Assembly: GCF_002251435.1 (NCBI RefSeq) | Contig: NZ_NPJI01000026.1 | Coordinates: forward strand, 1 to 64,000 | DNA length: 64,000 bases | Direction: 5' to 3' | Source of the DNA: Prevotella sp. P2-180 | Lineage (GTDB): Bacteria; Bacteroidota; Bacteroidia; Bacteroidales; Bacteroidaceae | Shown: positions 63,650 through 64,000 of the stretch, piece after piece | How the letters are laid out: every line of letters begins with the position of its first letter | Numbering within the stretch: position 1 is the stretch's first letter | Position numbers and translations under genes: made by a program | The notes under the pieces: model-generated | Databases searched by the model: none | Seen by the model: only the letters and a program-made list of their open reading frames with translations | What the model was told of the DNA's origin: nothing

Positions 63650-63770
63650 TATACACTCATAATACTATTTTTGCAAAGATTTGACCTATTTCGCAACATT
63701 TTTGCGCCTTTGATAACAAAATAGTACCATAATCGCAACATTTTAGCATCGTAGTTAGTTAAAAAATGTC

Positions 63771-63778
63771 TAATTTTG
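63771..63778 (+). promoter_or_regulatory. promoter box before the last gene
   Basis: TAATTTTG, 72 bases before the start codon at 63851; no clear -33 TTTG is seen. TCGCAACATTTT occurs twice just upstream (near 63692 and 63734). Confidence 0.5.
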
Positions 63779-63850
63779 CACAAAGAAAACTAACAATTTT
63801 CAGAAAGCAAAAATCAATAATTAATAATAAACATTTACAAACTAACAACA

Positions 63851-64000
63851 ATGTTACTTATGAGTAAATCATCTATTGAAAGATGTGTTAGTCATGCACT
63901 CAACACTCTTACAGTTGATCCCGCTCGGAAGACCATGGCAATCGTCATGCTGCTGATGCTGCAGGCGACGGCTTTCTTCGGAGCAGGCAACATTGTGGCA
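63851..64000 (+). CDS. exported protein, N-terminus only (cut by window end)
   Basis: ATG at 63851 opens a frame to the window end: 50 codons, with a basic start and a hydrophobic segment (MAIVMLLMLQATAFFGAG) that looks like a signal peptide. It cannot be identified from this part. Confidence 0.6.
   Translation, partial: MLLMSKSSIERCVSHALNTLTVDPARKTMAIVMLLMLQATAFFGAGNIVA

Overview
The window comes from a bacterium of the order Bacteroidales, most likely a Prevotella-like member of Prevotellaceae. Three things point there. There is a SusC/SusD outer-membrane pair. Promoters follow the Bacteroidetes pattern (TTTG, about 19-20 nt, then TAnnTTTG) and Shine-Dalgarno sites are scarce. Two BspA-type leucine-rich repeat proteins end in the short tail (IYNLKGQ / IYDLRG ... 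IKNGIK) common on secreted Prevotella proteins. I saw no rRNA or tRNA genes and no CRISPR array.

Layout. 1-5 kb is a graveyard of mobile-element pieces: a 5'-truncated recQ, an IS3 transposase tail, an orphan Rhs-type toxin tip with a probable immunity gene, and an MFS + SMR efflux pair bracketed by two IS1380-family relics. 5-10.3 kb holds two tandem BspA-like surface proteins. 10.4-21.8 kb (minus strand) is putA-susC-susD and two lipoprotein genes, with a structured leader, a small upstream ORF and two intercistronic hairpins. This looks like a nutrient-uptake locus tied to proline catabolism. 22.1-28.2 kb is a TPP-riboswitch-controlled thiamine operon (thiG-thiS-thiH-thiD-thiE-thiC and a TenI-like gene). 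28.2-34.7 kb (minus) carries a YitT membrane protein, an ADP-forming acyl-CoA synthetase, ClpB and an HU-like DNA-binding protein.

35-48.5 kb is accessory DNA. It starts with a toxin-antitoxin-like pair enclosed by 95-118 bp direct repeats and transposase scraps, then a VWA-domain protein. Next is a nine-gene minus-strand unit that begins with a Nudix/winged-helix regulator of NrtR type. That unit also encodes a YopX-like protein, a GIY-YIG nuclease, a small membrane protein, a macrodomain-like/DUF1810 fusion, a NADAR-like protein, an archaemetzincin lipoprotein, an HG/C protein that may be caspase-like, and a low-molecular-weight phosphatase. Two matching palindromes flank its promoter and an intrinsic terminator closes it. 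I consider this unit the best candidate in the window for an undescribed system; an ADP-ribose/NAD-linked stress or defence role is an inference from domain content. Upstream are decaying genes for envelope proteins (one with an in-frame stop, one apparently frameshifted) and an XRE regulator beside 11-bp iterated repeats.

48.5-56.6 kb: a GH3 glycosidase and a CE7 acetyl (xylan) esterase, a plausible xylan-degrading pair, lie between two copies of an AAA-ATPase/PD-(D/E)XK gene, one intact and one with an internal deletion. A DUF4143 ATPase fragment and a TrkH fragment lie alongside. 56.7-64 kb is housekeeping metabolism: LemA, a TPM-domain protein, class I fumarase, uronate isomerase, type I asparaginase, serine acetyltransferase and the start of a further signal-peptide gene cut by the window edge.
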